Assembly: GCA_910585465.1 (NCBI GenBank)
Contig: CAJUEW010000013.1
Span: 1 to 64,000, forward strand
Reading direction: 5' to 3'
Source: an uncultured Lachnospiraceae bacterium
GTDB lineage: Bacteria; Bacillota; Clostridia; Lachnospirales; Lachnospiraceae
DNA length: 64,000 nucleotides
The notes beneath the pieces were generated by a model. It did not search any database, had not been told where the DNA came from, and saw only the letters and a program-made list of their open reading frames with translations. The number at the start of each line of letters is the position of its first letter. Position 1 is the stretch's first letter. The translations under genes and the position numbers were made by a program. Below, piece after piece: positions 50,028 through 59,268 of this stretch.

Positions 50028-51104
50028 ATGGGGAAGAAAAAGGTTGTTGTCGGCATGTCCGGAGGGGTGGATTCCTCGGTGGCTGCCTGGCTGCTGCTGA
50101 GGCAGGGCTACCAGGTTCTGGGCGTTACCATGCAGATCTGGCAGGATGAAGCTTTGGAGCAGATGGAGGAAAACGGAGGCTGCTGCGGTCTGAGCGCTGT
50201 GGAGGATGCCAGGCAGGCTGCATCCCATCTGGGGATTATGCATTATGTGATGAATTTTAAAAAGGATTTTAAAGAAAAGGTCATTGACTACTTTATGGAC
50301 GAGTATCTTTGCGGCAGGACCCCGAATCCTTGCATTGCCTGCAACCGGTATATTAAATGGGAATCTCTTCTGAAGAGAAGCTCAGATATTGGGGCGGATT
50401 ATATTGCTACAGGCCATTATGCACGGATAGAGCAGCTTGCAAACGGCAGATATGCTTTGAGAAAGTCTGCTTCATCGGCCAAGGATCAGACCTATGCGCT
50501 CTATAATCTGACTCAGGAACAGTTGTCCCGTACACTGTTTCCGGCGGGAGATTACACAAAGGAGGAGATCCGGGCATTTGCGGAGGAGCTGGGGCTTCGG
50601 ACAGCGCATAAGCCGGACAGCCAGGAAATCTGTTTTGTTCCGGATAAGGATTATGCGCGTTTTATTGAGGAGCATGCTCATGTGAAGATTCCGGAAGGAA
50701 ATTTTGTATGGACCGACGGAACGGTTATCGGAAGACATAGAGGAATTACCCATTATACAATAGGCCAGCGGAAAGGATTGGGAATTGCCATGGGAAGACC
50801 GGTCGTTGTCACCCGGATCTGCCCGGAAAAAAATGAGGTGATGCTGGGGGAGGCGGACGCTGTGTTTAGCCGGACACTCAGAGCAAACCGTCTGAACTGG
50901 ATGTCAGTGGAGAGACTGGACGGAGAGGGCCGTTTTCTGGCAAAAATCCGCTATAACCATGCAGGCGCCATGTGTACCGTGAGAATGACAGGCGAAGATG
51001 AAGCGGAGTGTATTTTTGACGAGCCTGTCCGGGCCGTGACCCCGGGACAGGCAGTGGTTTTTTATGACGGAGATTATGTGGCCGGAGGAGGAACGATCCT
51101 CTGA
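50028..51104 (+). CDS. mnmA: tRNA-specific 2-thiouridylase
   Basis: A 358-residue enzyme that puts sulfur on the wobble uridine of tRNA-Lys, Glu and Gln. The PP-loop is VGMSGGVDSSVAA (residues 8-20), the catalytic Cys pair is in TPNPCIACNR (about residue 102) and SQEICFVPD (about residue 198). Operon with iscR-iscS-iscU, which supply the sulfur, a common arrangement in clostridia. Confidence 0.97.
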   Translation: MGKKKVVVGMSGGVDSSVAAWLLLRQGYQVLGVTMQIWQDEALEQMEENGGCCGLSAVEDARQAASHLGIMHYVMNFKKDFKEKVIDYFMDEYLCGRTPNPCIACNRYIKWESLLKRSSDIGADYIATGHYARIEQLANGRYALRKSASSAKDQTYALYNLTQEQLSRTLFPAGDYTKEEIRAFAEELGLRTAHKPDSQEICFVPDKDYARFIEEHAHVKIPEGNFVWTDGTVIGRHRGITHYTIGQRKGLGIAMGRPVVVTRICPEKNEVMLGEADAVFSRTLRANRLNWMSVERLDGEGRFLAKIRYNHAGAMCTVRMTGEDEAECIFDEPVRAVTPGQAVVFYDGDYVAGGGTIL

Positions 51105-51129
51105 TTCTGGCCTGTATTTTCAGGCTCCG

Positions 51130-51936
51130 CTACAGTCCGATTTCTATCGGAATCCTGTTATGGAAGATAAAGTAGGAGCAGAATCCGCAGTCTTTCAGAA
51201 GCTGGGCTGCTTTGCCGAATTCATAGGCCAGGTATTTGGGATCGTGGGCATCAGAACCGATGGTCACGATCTTTCCCCCCAGCTCCTTGTAGCGGGCGAT
51301 AATATCCTTGCAGGGATTTGCCATGCCAAGTCCATATTTATAGCCTCCGGTATTGATCTCCAGTCCAATATCCTTTTTTACAAGGGACCGGAGAATTTCG
51401 TCGATAATTTCCCTGTATTTTGCGTAAGAATAATTTCTGTTCTGATTGGGACCGTACCGGACTACATAATCCAGATGGCCGAATACATCAAAGTTAGAGT
51501 AAGCCTCCAGGTTCTGAAGGGCGCATTCAAAGTATTCCTGGTAAGCTGAGGACTCCTCCCTCCCTTCAAAATAGGATGGAAAATACGGATCCCTGCCGTG
51601 TACCAGATGAATGGAGCCGATGACAAAATCAAAGGAATTGGAAAAGACCAGATTGTGGTGTTTTTTGCTCAGGTAAGGCTGAAGTCCCAGTTCAATTCCC
51701 ACACACAGATCAATCTGATCCCGGTACTGCTCCTTCAGCGGAAGCAGGCGGTGAAAATATTCCCTGGCATCAAATTCAAAGCAAATCCCGGCTTCCGTAT
51801 AGTCATAGTCCATGTGATCTGTCAGACACAGATGCCGGATCCCTTTTTCAACAGCCTGCTTCACCATAATATCCGGCGCGATGGTGCAATCGCCTGAAAA
51901 AGATGTATGGACATGGCAATCAGATAAGACTCTCAA
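51130..51936 (-). CDS. hisJ: Histidinol-phosphatase, PHP family
   Basis: A 268-residue PHP-fold phosphatase. Metal ligands: SDCHVHTSFSGD near the N terminus, LTDHMDYDY, GIELGLQPY, GSIHLVHG, DVFGHLDYV and the late GSDAHDP. It removes phosphate from histidinol phosphate in histidine synthesis. The start is TTG at 51936 because AGGAGG (51945-51950) is eight bases away; the ATG 39 bases further up includes that site inside its coding sequence. It stands alone, converging with mnmA. Confidence 0.85.
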   Translation of the reverse strand: MRVLSDCHVHTSFSGDCTIAPDIMVKQAVEKGIRHLCLTDHMDYDYTEAGICFEFDAREYFHRLLPLKEQYRDQIDLCVGIELGLQPYLSKKHHNLVFSNSFDFVIGSIHLVHGRDPYFPSYFEGREESSAYQEYFECALQNLEAYSNFDVFGHLDYVVRYGPNQNRNYSYAKYREIIDEILRSLVKKDIGLEINTGGYKYGLGMANPCKDIIARYKELGGKIVTIGSDAHDPKYLAYEFGKAAQLLKDCGFCSYFIFHNRIPIEIGL

Positions 51937-52035
51937 AAAAATTTCCTCCTGCGTAGAAATATTCGTTTCAGTCACATGATAGAAGATATTTCCGGGAAAG
52001 TAAAGAAAAAAATGGGGAATCTTATGGATTGGGTA

Positions 52036-52064
52036 TTGATATTTTTGGACAAATTAGGTAAAAT
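52036..52064 (+). promoter_or_regulatory. gap promoter
   Basis: TTGATA (52036-52041) and TAAAAT (52059-52064) with a 17-base spacer. A leader of about 80 bases follows. Confidence 0.75.
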
Positions 52065-52153
52065 ATATAGCGGTTGATGTTCTTTTAACAATCTTTGGAA
52101 AAGTTAAAGGATCAAACATATATCATTATTCAACTTTTAGGAGGAATTGAAAC

Positions 52154-53167
52154 ATGGCAGTAAAAGTAGCAATTAATGGTTTTGGTCGTATTGGCCGTCT
52201 TGCATTCAGACAGATGTTTGGTGCAGAGGGATATGAAGTTGTTGCAATCAATGACTTAACTTCTCCGAAAATGCTGGCACATTTATTAAAGTATGACTCT
52301 TCCCAGGGTAAGTATGCGCTGGCAGATACTGTTTCCGCAACAGAGGATTCTATTATTGTTGACGGAAAAGAAATTAAAATTTACGCAAAAGCAAAAGCAG
52401 ACGAGCTTCCATGGGGCGAAATCGGCGTGGATGTAGTTCTGGAGTGCACCGGCTTCTATACTTCAAAAGAAAAAGCTTCTGCTCATATCACTGCAGGCGC
52501 AAAGAAAGTTGTTATTTCTGCTCCGGCTGGCAACGATCTTCCGACCATCGTTTACAATGTAAACCATCAGACCCTTACCAAAGAGGACACGGTTATTTCC
52601 GCAGCATCCTGTACTACGAACTGCCTGGCTCCTATGGCAAAAGCATTAAATGACCTTGCTCCGATTGAGTCCGGTATTATGTGTACCATTCATGCTTATA
52701 CAGGCGATCAGATGATTCTTGACGGACCTCAGAGAAAAGGCGATCTGAGAAGATCCCGTGCAGGCGCGGTTAATATTGTTCCGAACAGCACAGGCGCTGC
52801 AAAAGCAATCGGTCTTGTTATTCCGGAGCTGAACGGCAAATTAATCGGTGCGGCACAGCGTGTTCCGACCCCGACCGGTTCCACAACTCTGTTATTTGCA
52901 GTTGTTGACAAGGCAGTAACCAAAGAGGAAATCAACGCAGCTATGAAAGCAGCAGGTACGGAATCCTTCGGCTATACCGAGGACGAGATCGTATCCAGCG
53001 ATGTTATCGGTATGAGATTTGGTTCTCTGTTTGACGCTACTCAGACCATGGTTTCCCCGCTTGCAGACGGAAAGACCCAGGTAGAGGTTGTTTCCTGGTA
53101 TGACAATGAGAACTCTTATGTATCTCAGATGGTTCGTACTATCAAATATTTCGCTGAGCTTGCATAA
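52154..53167 (+). CDS. gap: Glyceraldehyde-3-phosphate dehydrogenase
   Basis: A 337-residue glycolytic dehydrogenase. NGFGRIGRLAFRQM (residues 8-21) binds NAD and the active Cys is in SAASCTTNCLAPM (about residue 155). Codon use is more biased than in neighbours, as expected for an abundant protein. AGGAGGAA precedes the ATG. It heads the glycolysis cluster but has two terminators of its own. Confidence 0.98.
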   Translation: MAVKVAINGFGRIGRLAFRQMFGAEGYEVVAINDLTSPKMLAHLLKYDSSQGKYALADTVSATEDSIIVDGKEIKIYAKAKADELPWGEIGVDVVLECTGFYTSKEKASAHITAGAKKVVISAPAGNDLPTIVYNVNHQTLTKEDTVISAASCTTNCLAPMAKALNDLAPIESGIMCTIHAYTGDQMILDGPQRKGDLRRSRAGAVNIVPNSTGAAKAIGLVIPELNGKLIGAAQRVPTPTGSTTLLFAVVDKAVTKEEINAAMKAAGTESFGYTEDEIVSSDVIGMRFGSLFDATQTMVSPLADGKTQVEVVSWYDNENSYVSQMVRTIKYFAELA

Positions 53168-53185
53168 CAGCAACTGATCGGTGTG

Positions 53186-53212
53186 ACAGAGCCGGTTCCG
53201 GCTCTGTATTTT
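53186..53212 (+). terminator. First terminator after gap
   Basis: ACAGAGCC (53186-53193) pairs with GGCTCTGT (53200-53207), followed by ATTTT. Confidence 0.8.
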
Positions 53213-53220
53213 AAGACCTC

Positions 53221-53255
53221 AAAAGGTCCGGTCTTCAGGGCCGGATCTTTTTTTC
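53221..53255 (+). terminator. Second terminator after gap
   Basis: AAAGGTCCGG pairs with CCGGATCTTT (one wobble), followed by a run of seven T. Two terminators in tandem show that gap is mostly a single-gene transcript. Confidence 0.85.
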
Positions 53256-53340
53256 GTAAGTCGAAAAGACTGCTGCAGGATTAAGAAATCCAAATCCTGG
53301 CTTATTGCCTGAGGCAGTGAAAGAAAGGAGCTATAAATTC

Positions 53341-54546
53341 ATGTTAAATAAGAAATCCGTTGATGATATCAATGTAAAAGGGCTGCGTACCCTGGTTCGC
53401 TGTGATTTTAACGTACCTTTAAAGGAAGGAAAAATTACTGATGAAAACCGTCTTGTTGCAGCGCTTCCGACGATTAAGAAATTGATCGCCGACGGCGGCA
53501 AGGTAATCCTTTGCTCCCATCTGGGCAAGCCGAAGGGAGAGCCGAAGCCTGAGCTGTCTTTAGCGCCGGTTGCGGCGCGTCTCTCAGAGCTTCTTGGACA
53601 GGAAGTAAAATTTGCTGCGGATCCGGAGGTTGTCGGCCCGAATGCAAAGGCGGCCGTAGCGGCCATGCAGGACGGAGACGTTGTGCTTCTTGAGAACACC
53701 CGTTACCGTGCGGAGGAAACCAAGAACGGAGAAGCTTTCTCCAGGGAGCTGGCTTCTCTGGCGGATGTATTTGTAAATGATGCCTTTGGCACTGCTCACA
53801 GGGCACACTGCTCCAATGTGGGTGTTACCGCGTATGTGGATACGGCGGCAGTCGGTTATCTGATGCAGAAGGAAATTGATTTCCTGGGAAATGCAGTCAA
53901 TAATCCGGTTCGTCCGTTTGTGGCTATCTTAGGAGGGGCGAAGGTTGCGGATAAATTAAACGTGATCTCCAACCTGCTTGAGAAATGTGATACTCTGATT
54001 ATCGGAGGCGGTATGGCATATACCTTTTTGAAAGCTCAGGGCTGTGAGGTAGGAACCTCTTTGGTAGACGACAGCAAGCTTGACTACTGCAAGGAGATGA
54101 TAGAGAAGGCGAAAAGCCTCGGCAAGACACTTCTTCTTCCGTCTGACACCACAGTTGCGTCCGCTTTTCCGAATCCCATTGACGCCGAGCTTGCAGTTGA
54201 GGTTGTAGACAGCAATGCCATTCCGGCAGACAAGATGGGTCTGGATATTGGTCCGGAGACAGCAAAAGCCTATGCAGAGGCTGTAAAGGTAGCCAAGACG
54301 GTTGTATGGAACGGACCTATGGGCGTATTTGAGAATCCGATTCTTGCAAAGGGAACGATTGCAGTCGCAAAATCCTTAGCCGAAACCGATGCGACGACGA
54401 TTATCGGCGGCGGTGATTCTGCAGCGGCAGTGAATACTCTTGGCTTTGGAGATAAGATGAGTCATATTTCCACCGGAGGAGGAGCTTCTCTGGAATTCTT
54501 GGAGGGTAAAGAGCTTCCGGGCGTTGCAGCCGCAAATGATAAATAG
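53341..54546 (+). CDS. pgk: Phosphoglycerate kinase
   Basis: A 401-residue kinase. VRCDFNVPLKEGK opens it, LCSHLGKPKGEPK and NDAFGTAHRAHCS are substrate motifs, and the ATP region is FVAILGGAKVADK with GGGDSAAAV near the C terminus. ATG at 53341 has AAGGAG upstream. Makes ATP in glycolysis. Confidence 0.98.
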   Translation: MLNKKSVDDINVKGLRTLVRCDFNVPLKEGKITDENRLVAALPTIKKLIADGGKVILCSHLGKPKGEPKPELSLAPVAARLSELLGQEVKFAADPEVVGPNAKAAVAAMQDGDVVLLENTRYRAEETKNGEAFSRELASLADVFVNDAFGTAHRAHCSNVGVTAYVDTAAVGYLMQKEIDFLGNAVNNPVRPFVAILGGAKVADKLNVISNLLEKCDTLIIGGGMAYTFLKAQGCEVGTSLVDDSKLDYCKEMIEKAKSLGKTLLLPSDTTVASAFPNPIDAELAVEVVDSNAIPADKMGLDIGPETAKAYAEAVKVAKTVVWNGPMGVFENPILAKGTIAVAKSLAETDATTIIGGGDSAAAVNTLGFGDKMSHISTGGGASLEFLEGKELPGVAAANDK

Positions 54547-54654
54547 ATTCTGAAGCTGTAAGCTTACGACAACTCCCGTAACGGCATGGCCTGAGCAATC
54601 CGAAGGGCCAGGTTAAGTATCTGTCATGCAGAAGATATATGAATTATAAAATTT

Positions 54655-54682
54655 CCTGTCTGTACATTTATGCGCAGACAGG
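54655..54682. other. Perfect 8-bp hairpin between pgk and the FkbM gene
   Basis: CCTGTCTG (54655-54662) pairs with CAGACAGG (54675-54682). There is no T tract on the plus strand, so it is not a standard terminator. Confidence 0.45.
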
Positions 54683-54716
54683 AGAGAAAATGTAAGATAC
54701 AAGGGGAGAACTGAAT

Positions 54717-55804
54717 ATGAACAGAGAAACTTTTAAGAAAATATTGTCCGGCAATGTCCCGGAAACAGAAGGACGAAAACTTGTGATCTGGGGAACCGGC
54801 AACACGGCCCAGCTATATGCGGAAGGCCTGGAAAGGCTGGAGCAGGAGGGCTTTGCTGTATATGCCTACTGCGACAATAATCCGAACAAGCATGGGGGGG
54901 GGTAAAATGCAATAACAAAGAAATCATTTCCCCTGTTAAGCTAAAGGAGCTGGAAAATGTCTGTGTGCTGATATGCTCGCCCAGGCCGGAGGTTATAAGC
55001 GCGGTGAAGGAGCAGACTTCCGAAATGAACATAGAGAGCTATCTGCTGGATGAAGTGATTTTAAAGCAGCATGCGGATGAACTTTTAGCAGTTTATGATG
55101 CCCTGGAGGATGAGGAGTCGAAAAATGTATATGCGGAGGTGATCTGCTCGCGTATTTCAGGAATTTATCCGCCGAAGGATATATTCTGCGGAAATCAGTA
55201 TTTTGCGGTTGATAAATTCAGGGCAGGTACAGAAAACGAAGTCTTTGTAGACTGCGGCGCCTATGTGGGAGACTCTATTGAGAAATATATATGGGAACGC
55301 AGCGGAGTCGTTGGCAAAATCATTGCATTTGAGCCGGATACTTCCAATTATAAAGCTCTGGAGAAAAGAACCCGGCGTCTGAGGGAGGAATGGAATCTGA
55401 AGGAAGAGCAATTAGTGATTCATTCCTGCGGCATCGGGGATCAGGAGATACTGGGAGTATTTGACAATTACCAAAACAACAATGGATTTGGCTCTAAATT
55501 CATTAAAAGTGACGAAAAATCAGAAGAAGGGCTTATGTGCAAAGTTTCGACACTGGATCGGATGATTGATGAAAAATATACCTTTCTGAAGGCCGATATA
55601 GAGAGCTACGAATATCGAATGCTGCTGGGGGCAAAAGAGGGGATCAGAAAATGGAAGCCTCTTCTGGCGGTCTGTATTTACCACAATGCCGTGGATCTGT
55701 ATTCCATACCATTATTGATAAAGGAGCTGGACAACGGTTATAAAATGGCGGTACGGCATCATTCGGATAAATTGTCAGAGACTGTGTTGTACTGCTGGAT
55801 TTAA
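54717..55804 (+). pseudogene. FkbM-family methyltransferase gene interrupted at a nine-G tract (phase-variable candidate)
   Basis: The gene starts at ATG 54717 after GGGGAG and encodes a Rossmann-like head (KLVIWGTGNTAQLYAEGL, then YAYCDNNPNK). At a run of nine G (54894-54902) the frame ends at TAA 54903. The other frame continues without a break from GTA at 54902 (VKCNNKEIISPVKL) to 55804 and holds a complete FkbM methyltransferase domain: FVDCGAYVGDSIEKY (SAM motif I), IIAFEPDTSNY, STLDRMID and FLKADIESYEY. With ten or seven G the gene would be one protein of about 362 residues. FkbM enzymes O-methylate sugars and secondary metabolites, often on the cell surface. Read as an OFF allele, unless the tract is a sequencing error. 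Confidence 0.8.
54894..54902 (+). repeat. Poly-G tract (nine G) in the FkbM gene
   Basis: Nine consecutive G lie at codon 60 of the gene. Homopolymers of this length are prone to slippage during replication, and the surrounding GC content would not favour such a run by chance. Confidence 0.9.
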
Positions 55805-55908
55805 AACGTTCAAAAAGGATTCTTATGCCACGCCGTTATATCGTTTTTGGACAGACTTGCAGGTATATTAATATTTTAATTAAGAGATAACAGAAAGGAG
55901 ATTTTTTT

Positions 55909-56658
55909 ATGGCAAGAAAGAAAATTATTGCTGGAAACTGGAAAATGAATATGACTCCAAGCGAGGCTGTTGAGCTGATCAACACATTAAAACCGCTGGT
56001 GGCAACGGAGGATGCGGACGTAGTATTCTGTGTGCCGGCAATTGATATTATTCCGGCTGTTGAGGCAGCCAAGGGTTCCAATATAGAGATTGGCGCTGAG
56101 AATATGTATTTTGAGGAAAAAGGAGCATATACCGGAGAGATTTCCCCGGCTATGCTGACAGATGTGGGAGTAAAATATGTGGTGCTCGGTCATTCTGAGA
56201 GAAGAGAGTATTTTGCGGAGACCAGCGAAACCGTCAATAAGAAAATGCTGAAAGCCTTTGAGCATGGCATTACTCCGATTATGTGCTGCGGCGAGACGCT
56301 GACTCAGAGAGAGCAGGGTGTTACGATGGATTTTATCCGTCAGCAGGTTAAGGTAGGCTTCCTTGGAGTAACTGCAGAGCAGGCTGCCACCGCAGTGATC
56401 GCTTATGAGCCGATCTGGGCAATCGGAACCGGAAAGACTGCAACAACTGAGCAGGCGCAGGAGGTCTGCAAGGGTATTCGTGAGTGTATTGCTGAAATTT
56501 ATGATGAGGCAACTGCAGAGGCAATCCGCATTCAGTACGGCGGATCTGTGAATGCGGCAACGGCTCCGGAACTGTTCGCACAGCCGGATATCGACGGCGG
56601 CCTGGTAGGCGGCGCTGCCCTGAAACCGGATTTTGGAAAGATTGTAAACTGGAAATAA
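55909..56658 (+). CDS. tpiA: Triosephosphate isomerase
   Basis: A 249-residue TIM barrel. Lys in AGNWKMN (about residue 11), His in LGHSERREYF (about residue 96) and the catalytic Glu in AYEPIWAIGTGKTAT (about residue 166) are all present. AGAAAGGAG precedes the ATG. Its leader has a possible promoter near 55845-55875, not fully convincing. Confidence 0.98.
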   Translation: MARKKIIAGNWKMNMTPSEAVELINTLKPLVATEDADVVFCVPAIDIIPAVEAAKGSNIEIGAENMYFEEKGAYTGEISPAMLTDVGVKYVVLGHSERREYFAETSETVNKKMLKAFEHGITPIMCCGETLTQREQGVTMDFIRQQVKVGFLGVTAEQAATAVIAYEPIWAIGTGKTATTEQAQEVCKGIRECIAEIYDEATAEAIRIQYGGSVNAATAPELFAQPDIDGGLVGGAALKPDFGKIVNWK

Positions 56659-56675
56659 GAACGAGAATGTAAGGG

Positions 56676-56705
56676 AGGGCATTGTGTACAGCAATGCTCT
56701 TTTTT
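56676..56705 (+). terminator. Terminator after tpiA
   Basis: AGGGCATTG (56676-56684) pairs with CAATGCTCT (56692-56700) with one wobble, followed by T. Confidence 0.8.
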
Positions 56706-56723
56706 GCCATGTGGAGGTTAAAT

Positions 56724-57575
56724 TTGAAAAAATATTTTACATTGCAAAATGGCGTAAAAATGCCGTGTATCGGATATGGCACTTATAAATGTACGGACGG
56801 AAGCGATGAGAGGATTGTCCGTATGGCGCTGGAGGCCGGTTACCGGATGCTGGATACAGCGGCGGCGTATGAAAATGAGGAATATGTTGGAAAGGCGGTT
56901 CGGGAAAGCAAAGTTTCCAGGGAAGAGATTTTTCTGACCTCCAAGGTCTGGAAGACAAATCTGGGGTACGAAAGGACGAAGAGAAGCTTTGAGGAATCTC
57001 TGGAGCGTCTGCAGACAGATTATCTGGATCTGTTTTTGCTGCATTGGCCAAAGCCGGAGCCGGATTCAGCAGACTGGAAGGAGCTGGACAGAGGAAGCTG
57101 GAAGGCTTTGGAGGAGTTTTATCATCAGGGTAAGGTGCGCGCCATCGGACTGAGCAACTTCCTTCCGCATCATATAGAAGCTCTGATGGAGACTGCCCAG
57201 GTGCGTCCTATGGTGAACCAGCTGGAGCTGCATGTGGGATATATGCAGGAAGCAGCCGTACAGTACAGTAAGGCATGGGGGATTCAGGTACAGGCATGGA
57301 GCCCGCTTGGAAGGAGAAGAGTTCTGGAGGAACCATTGGTTATAAAGATGGCGGAAAAATACGGGGCTTCTCCCGCGCAGTTTCTGTTAGGATTTCTGCT
57401 TCAGCAGGATATCTGCGTGATTCCAAAGGCTTCTTCCATGGAACGGATGCGGCAGAATCTTGAACTCCCGGAATTTGAGATTGGTTCTGAGGATATGTAT
57501 CTGCTCGGCTGTCTGCCCCAGACCGGCTGGGGAGGGGAGCATCCGGATCTGCCGCGGACGGCTGTTAAGGAGTGA
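56724..57575 (+). CDS. Aldo/keto reductase
   Basis: A 283-residue TIM-barrel reductase. The catalytic Asp is in MLDTAAAYENEEYVG, the Lys in FLTSKVWKTNLGY, the His in LFLLHWPKP, and the NADPH site is in VIPKASSMERMRQN. Reduces aldehydes or ketones; the substrate is unknown, and the glycolytic context hints at methylglyoxal or triose-derived carbonyls. TTG at 56724 is chosen because GGAGGT is five bases upstream; an ATG 15 bases before it lacks such a signal. Confidence 0.9.
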   Translation: MKKYFTLQNGVKMPCIGYGTYKCTDGSDERIVRMALEAGYRMLDTAAAYENEEYVGKAVRESKVSREEIFLTSKVWKTNLGYERTKRSFEESLERLQTDYLDLFLLHWPKPEPDSADWKELDRGSWKALEEFYHQGKVRAIGLSNFLPHHIEALMETAQVRPMVNQLELHVGYMQEAAVQYSKAWGIQVQAWSPLGRRRVLEEPLVIKMAEKYGASPAQFLLGFLLQQDICVIPKASSMERMRQNLELPEFEIGSEDMYLLGCLPQTGWGGEHPDLPRTAVKE

Positions 57576-57649
57576 ACAGGCTTCCCCGAGCAATCCCCGC
57601 GGCACTCCTGCGTATAATTGAATTGCAGCAAAAAACCTGCCTGTGGCAC

Positions 57650-57678
57650 TTGCATGTTGGGGACAGTTCATGTAAAAT
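57650..57678 (+). promoter_or_regulatory. gpmI promoter
   Basis: TTGCAT (57650-57655) and TAAAAT (57673-57678) with a 17-base spacer, about 40 bases before the start. Confidence 0.75.
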
Positions 57679-57716
57679 AAGGAACTGGATAAATATACAC
57701 GTAAAGGAGACATAAT

Positions 57717-59255
57717 ATGAGTAAAAAACCTACGGTGTTAATGATTTTAGATGGATATGGACTGAATGAAAAAACGGAGGCAAACGCAGTGGCAGAGGCC
57801 AGAACTCCTGTCATGGATAAGCTGATGGCAGAGTGTCCGTTTGTGAAAGGATATGCAAGCGGACTTGCAGTAGGACTTCCGGACGGACAGATGGGCAACT
57901 CTGAGGTCGGTCATCTGAACATGGGCGCGGGTCGTATTGTATATCAGGAGCTTACCAGGATCACAAAGGAAATTGAAGACGGTGATTTTTTCAAAAATGA
58001 AGCGCTTCTGGCAGCAGTGGAGAATGTAAAGAAAAATAATTCCGCGCTTCATCTGTACGGGCTTTTGTCCGACGGAGGAGTACACAGCCACAATACCCAT
58101 CTGTACGGGCTTTTAGAGCTGGCAAAGCGCCATGGTCTGGAAAAAGTATACGTGCACTGTTTTCTTGACGGACGCGATACGCCGCCTGCATCCGGAATGG
58201 ATTATATTAAAGAGCTTCGTGATGAAATGAAAAAAATCGGCGTGGGTGAGATTGCGACGGTTATGGGCCGTTATTATGCAATGGATCGGGACAACCGCTG
58301 GGATCGCGTGGAGCTGGCGTATAAAGCGCTGACCAAAGGCGAAGGCATAGAGGCGGAGTGCCCGGTATGCGCGGTAAAAAATTCCTATAAGGAAGAGGTT
58401 TATGATGAATTTGTGAAGCCGACTGTTGTTATGAAGGACGGCAGGCCGGTAGCGACGATCCAGGATCAGGATTCGATTATCTTCTTTAACTTCCGTCCGG
58501 ATCGCGCAAGAGAGATTACGAGAGCATTCTGTGATGATAAATTTTCCGGTTTTTCAAGAGAAAAGAAACTGGATCTGACCTATGTATGCTTTACGGAATA
58601 TGATGTGACGATTCCGAATAAGACAGTTGCATTCCATAAAATAGCCCTGAACAACACCTTTGGAGAATATCTGGCGGCGAACGGCAAGACACAGGCGCGT
58701 ATTGCGGAAACCGAAAAATATGCACATGTAACCTTCTTCTTTAACGGCGGTGTGGAGGAGCCCAATAAAGGAGAGGAGCGTATTCTTGTGAAATCTCCGA
58801 AGGTTGCCACCTATGACCTTCAGCCGGAGATGAGCGCCTATGAGGTATGTGATAAGCTGTGTGAGGCAATCAAATCCGGTAAATATGATGTAATTATTAT
58901 TAACTTTGCAAATCCGGATATGGTAGGACATACCGGTGTGGAGGCTGCAGCTATCAAGGCTGTGGAGGCAGTTGACGAATGTGTGGGGAAAGCAGTGGAA
59001 GCGTTAAAGTCCGTAGACGGACAGATGTTTATCTGCGCAGATCATGGAAACGCAGAGCAGTTAAAGGATTATACCACCAATGCTCCGTTTACCGCCCATA
59101 CGACCAATCCGGTCCCGTTTATTCTGGTGAACGCAGATCCTGCATATAAGCTGAGGGAGGGAGGATGCCTGGCAGATATCATTCCGACGCTTCTGGAACT
59201 GATGGAGATGGAACAGCCGGCAGAGATGACTGGCAAATCTCTGCTTATAAAATAA
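57717..59255 (+). CDS. gpmI: Phosphoglycerate mutase, 2,3-bisphosphoglycerate-independent
   Basis: A 512-residue metalloenzyme of the alkaline-phosphatase superfamily. VLMILDGYGLN opens it, the phospho-Ser is in DGQMGNSEVGHLNMG (about residue 63), and CADHGNAEQL plus TAHTTNPVPF hold late metal ligands. Interconverts 3- and 2-phosphoglycerate. AAAGGAG precedes the ATG. Confidence 0.98.
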   Translation: MSKKPTVLMILDGYGLNEKTEANAVAEARTPVMDKLMAECPFVKGYASGLAVGLPDGQMGNSEVGHLNMGAGRIVYQELTRITKEIEDGDFFKNEALLAAVENVKKNNSALHLYGLLSDGGVHSHNTHLYGLLELAKRHGLEKVYVHCFLDGRDTPPASGMDYIKELRDEMKKIGVGEIATVMGRYYAMDRDNRWDRVELAYKALTKGEGIEAECPVCAVKNSYKEEVYDEFVKPTVVMKDGRPVATIQDQDSIIFFNFRPDRAREITRAFCDDKFSGFSREKKLDLTYVCFTEYDVTIPNKTVAFHKIALNNTFGEYLAANGKTQARIAETEKYAHVTFFFNGGVEEPNKGEERILVKSPKVATYDLQPEMSAYEVCDKLCEAIKSGKYDVIIINFANPDMVGHTGVEAAAIKAVEAVDECVGKAVEALKSVDGQMFICADHGNAEQLKDYTTNAPFTAHTTNPVPFILVNADPAYKLREGGCLADIIPTLLELMEMEQPAEMTGKSLLIK

Positions 59256-59268
59256 GTTAGGAGTATAT

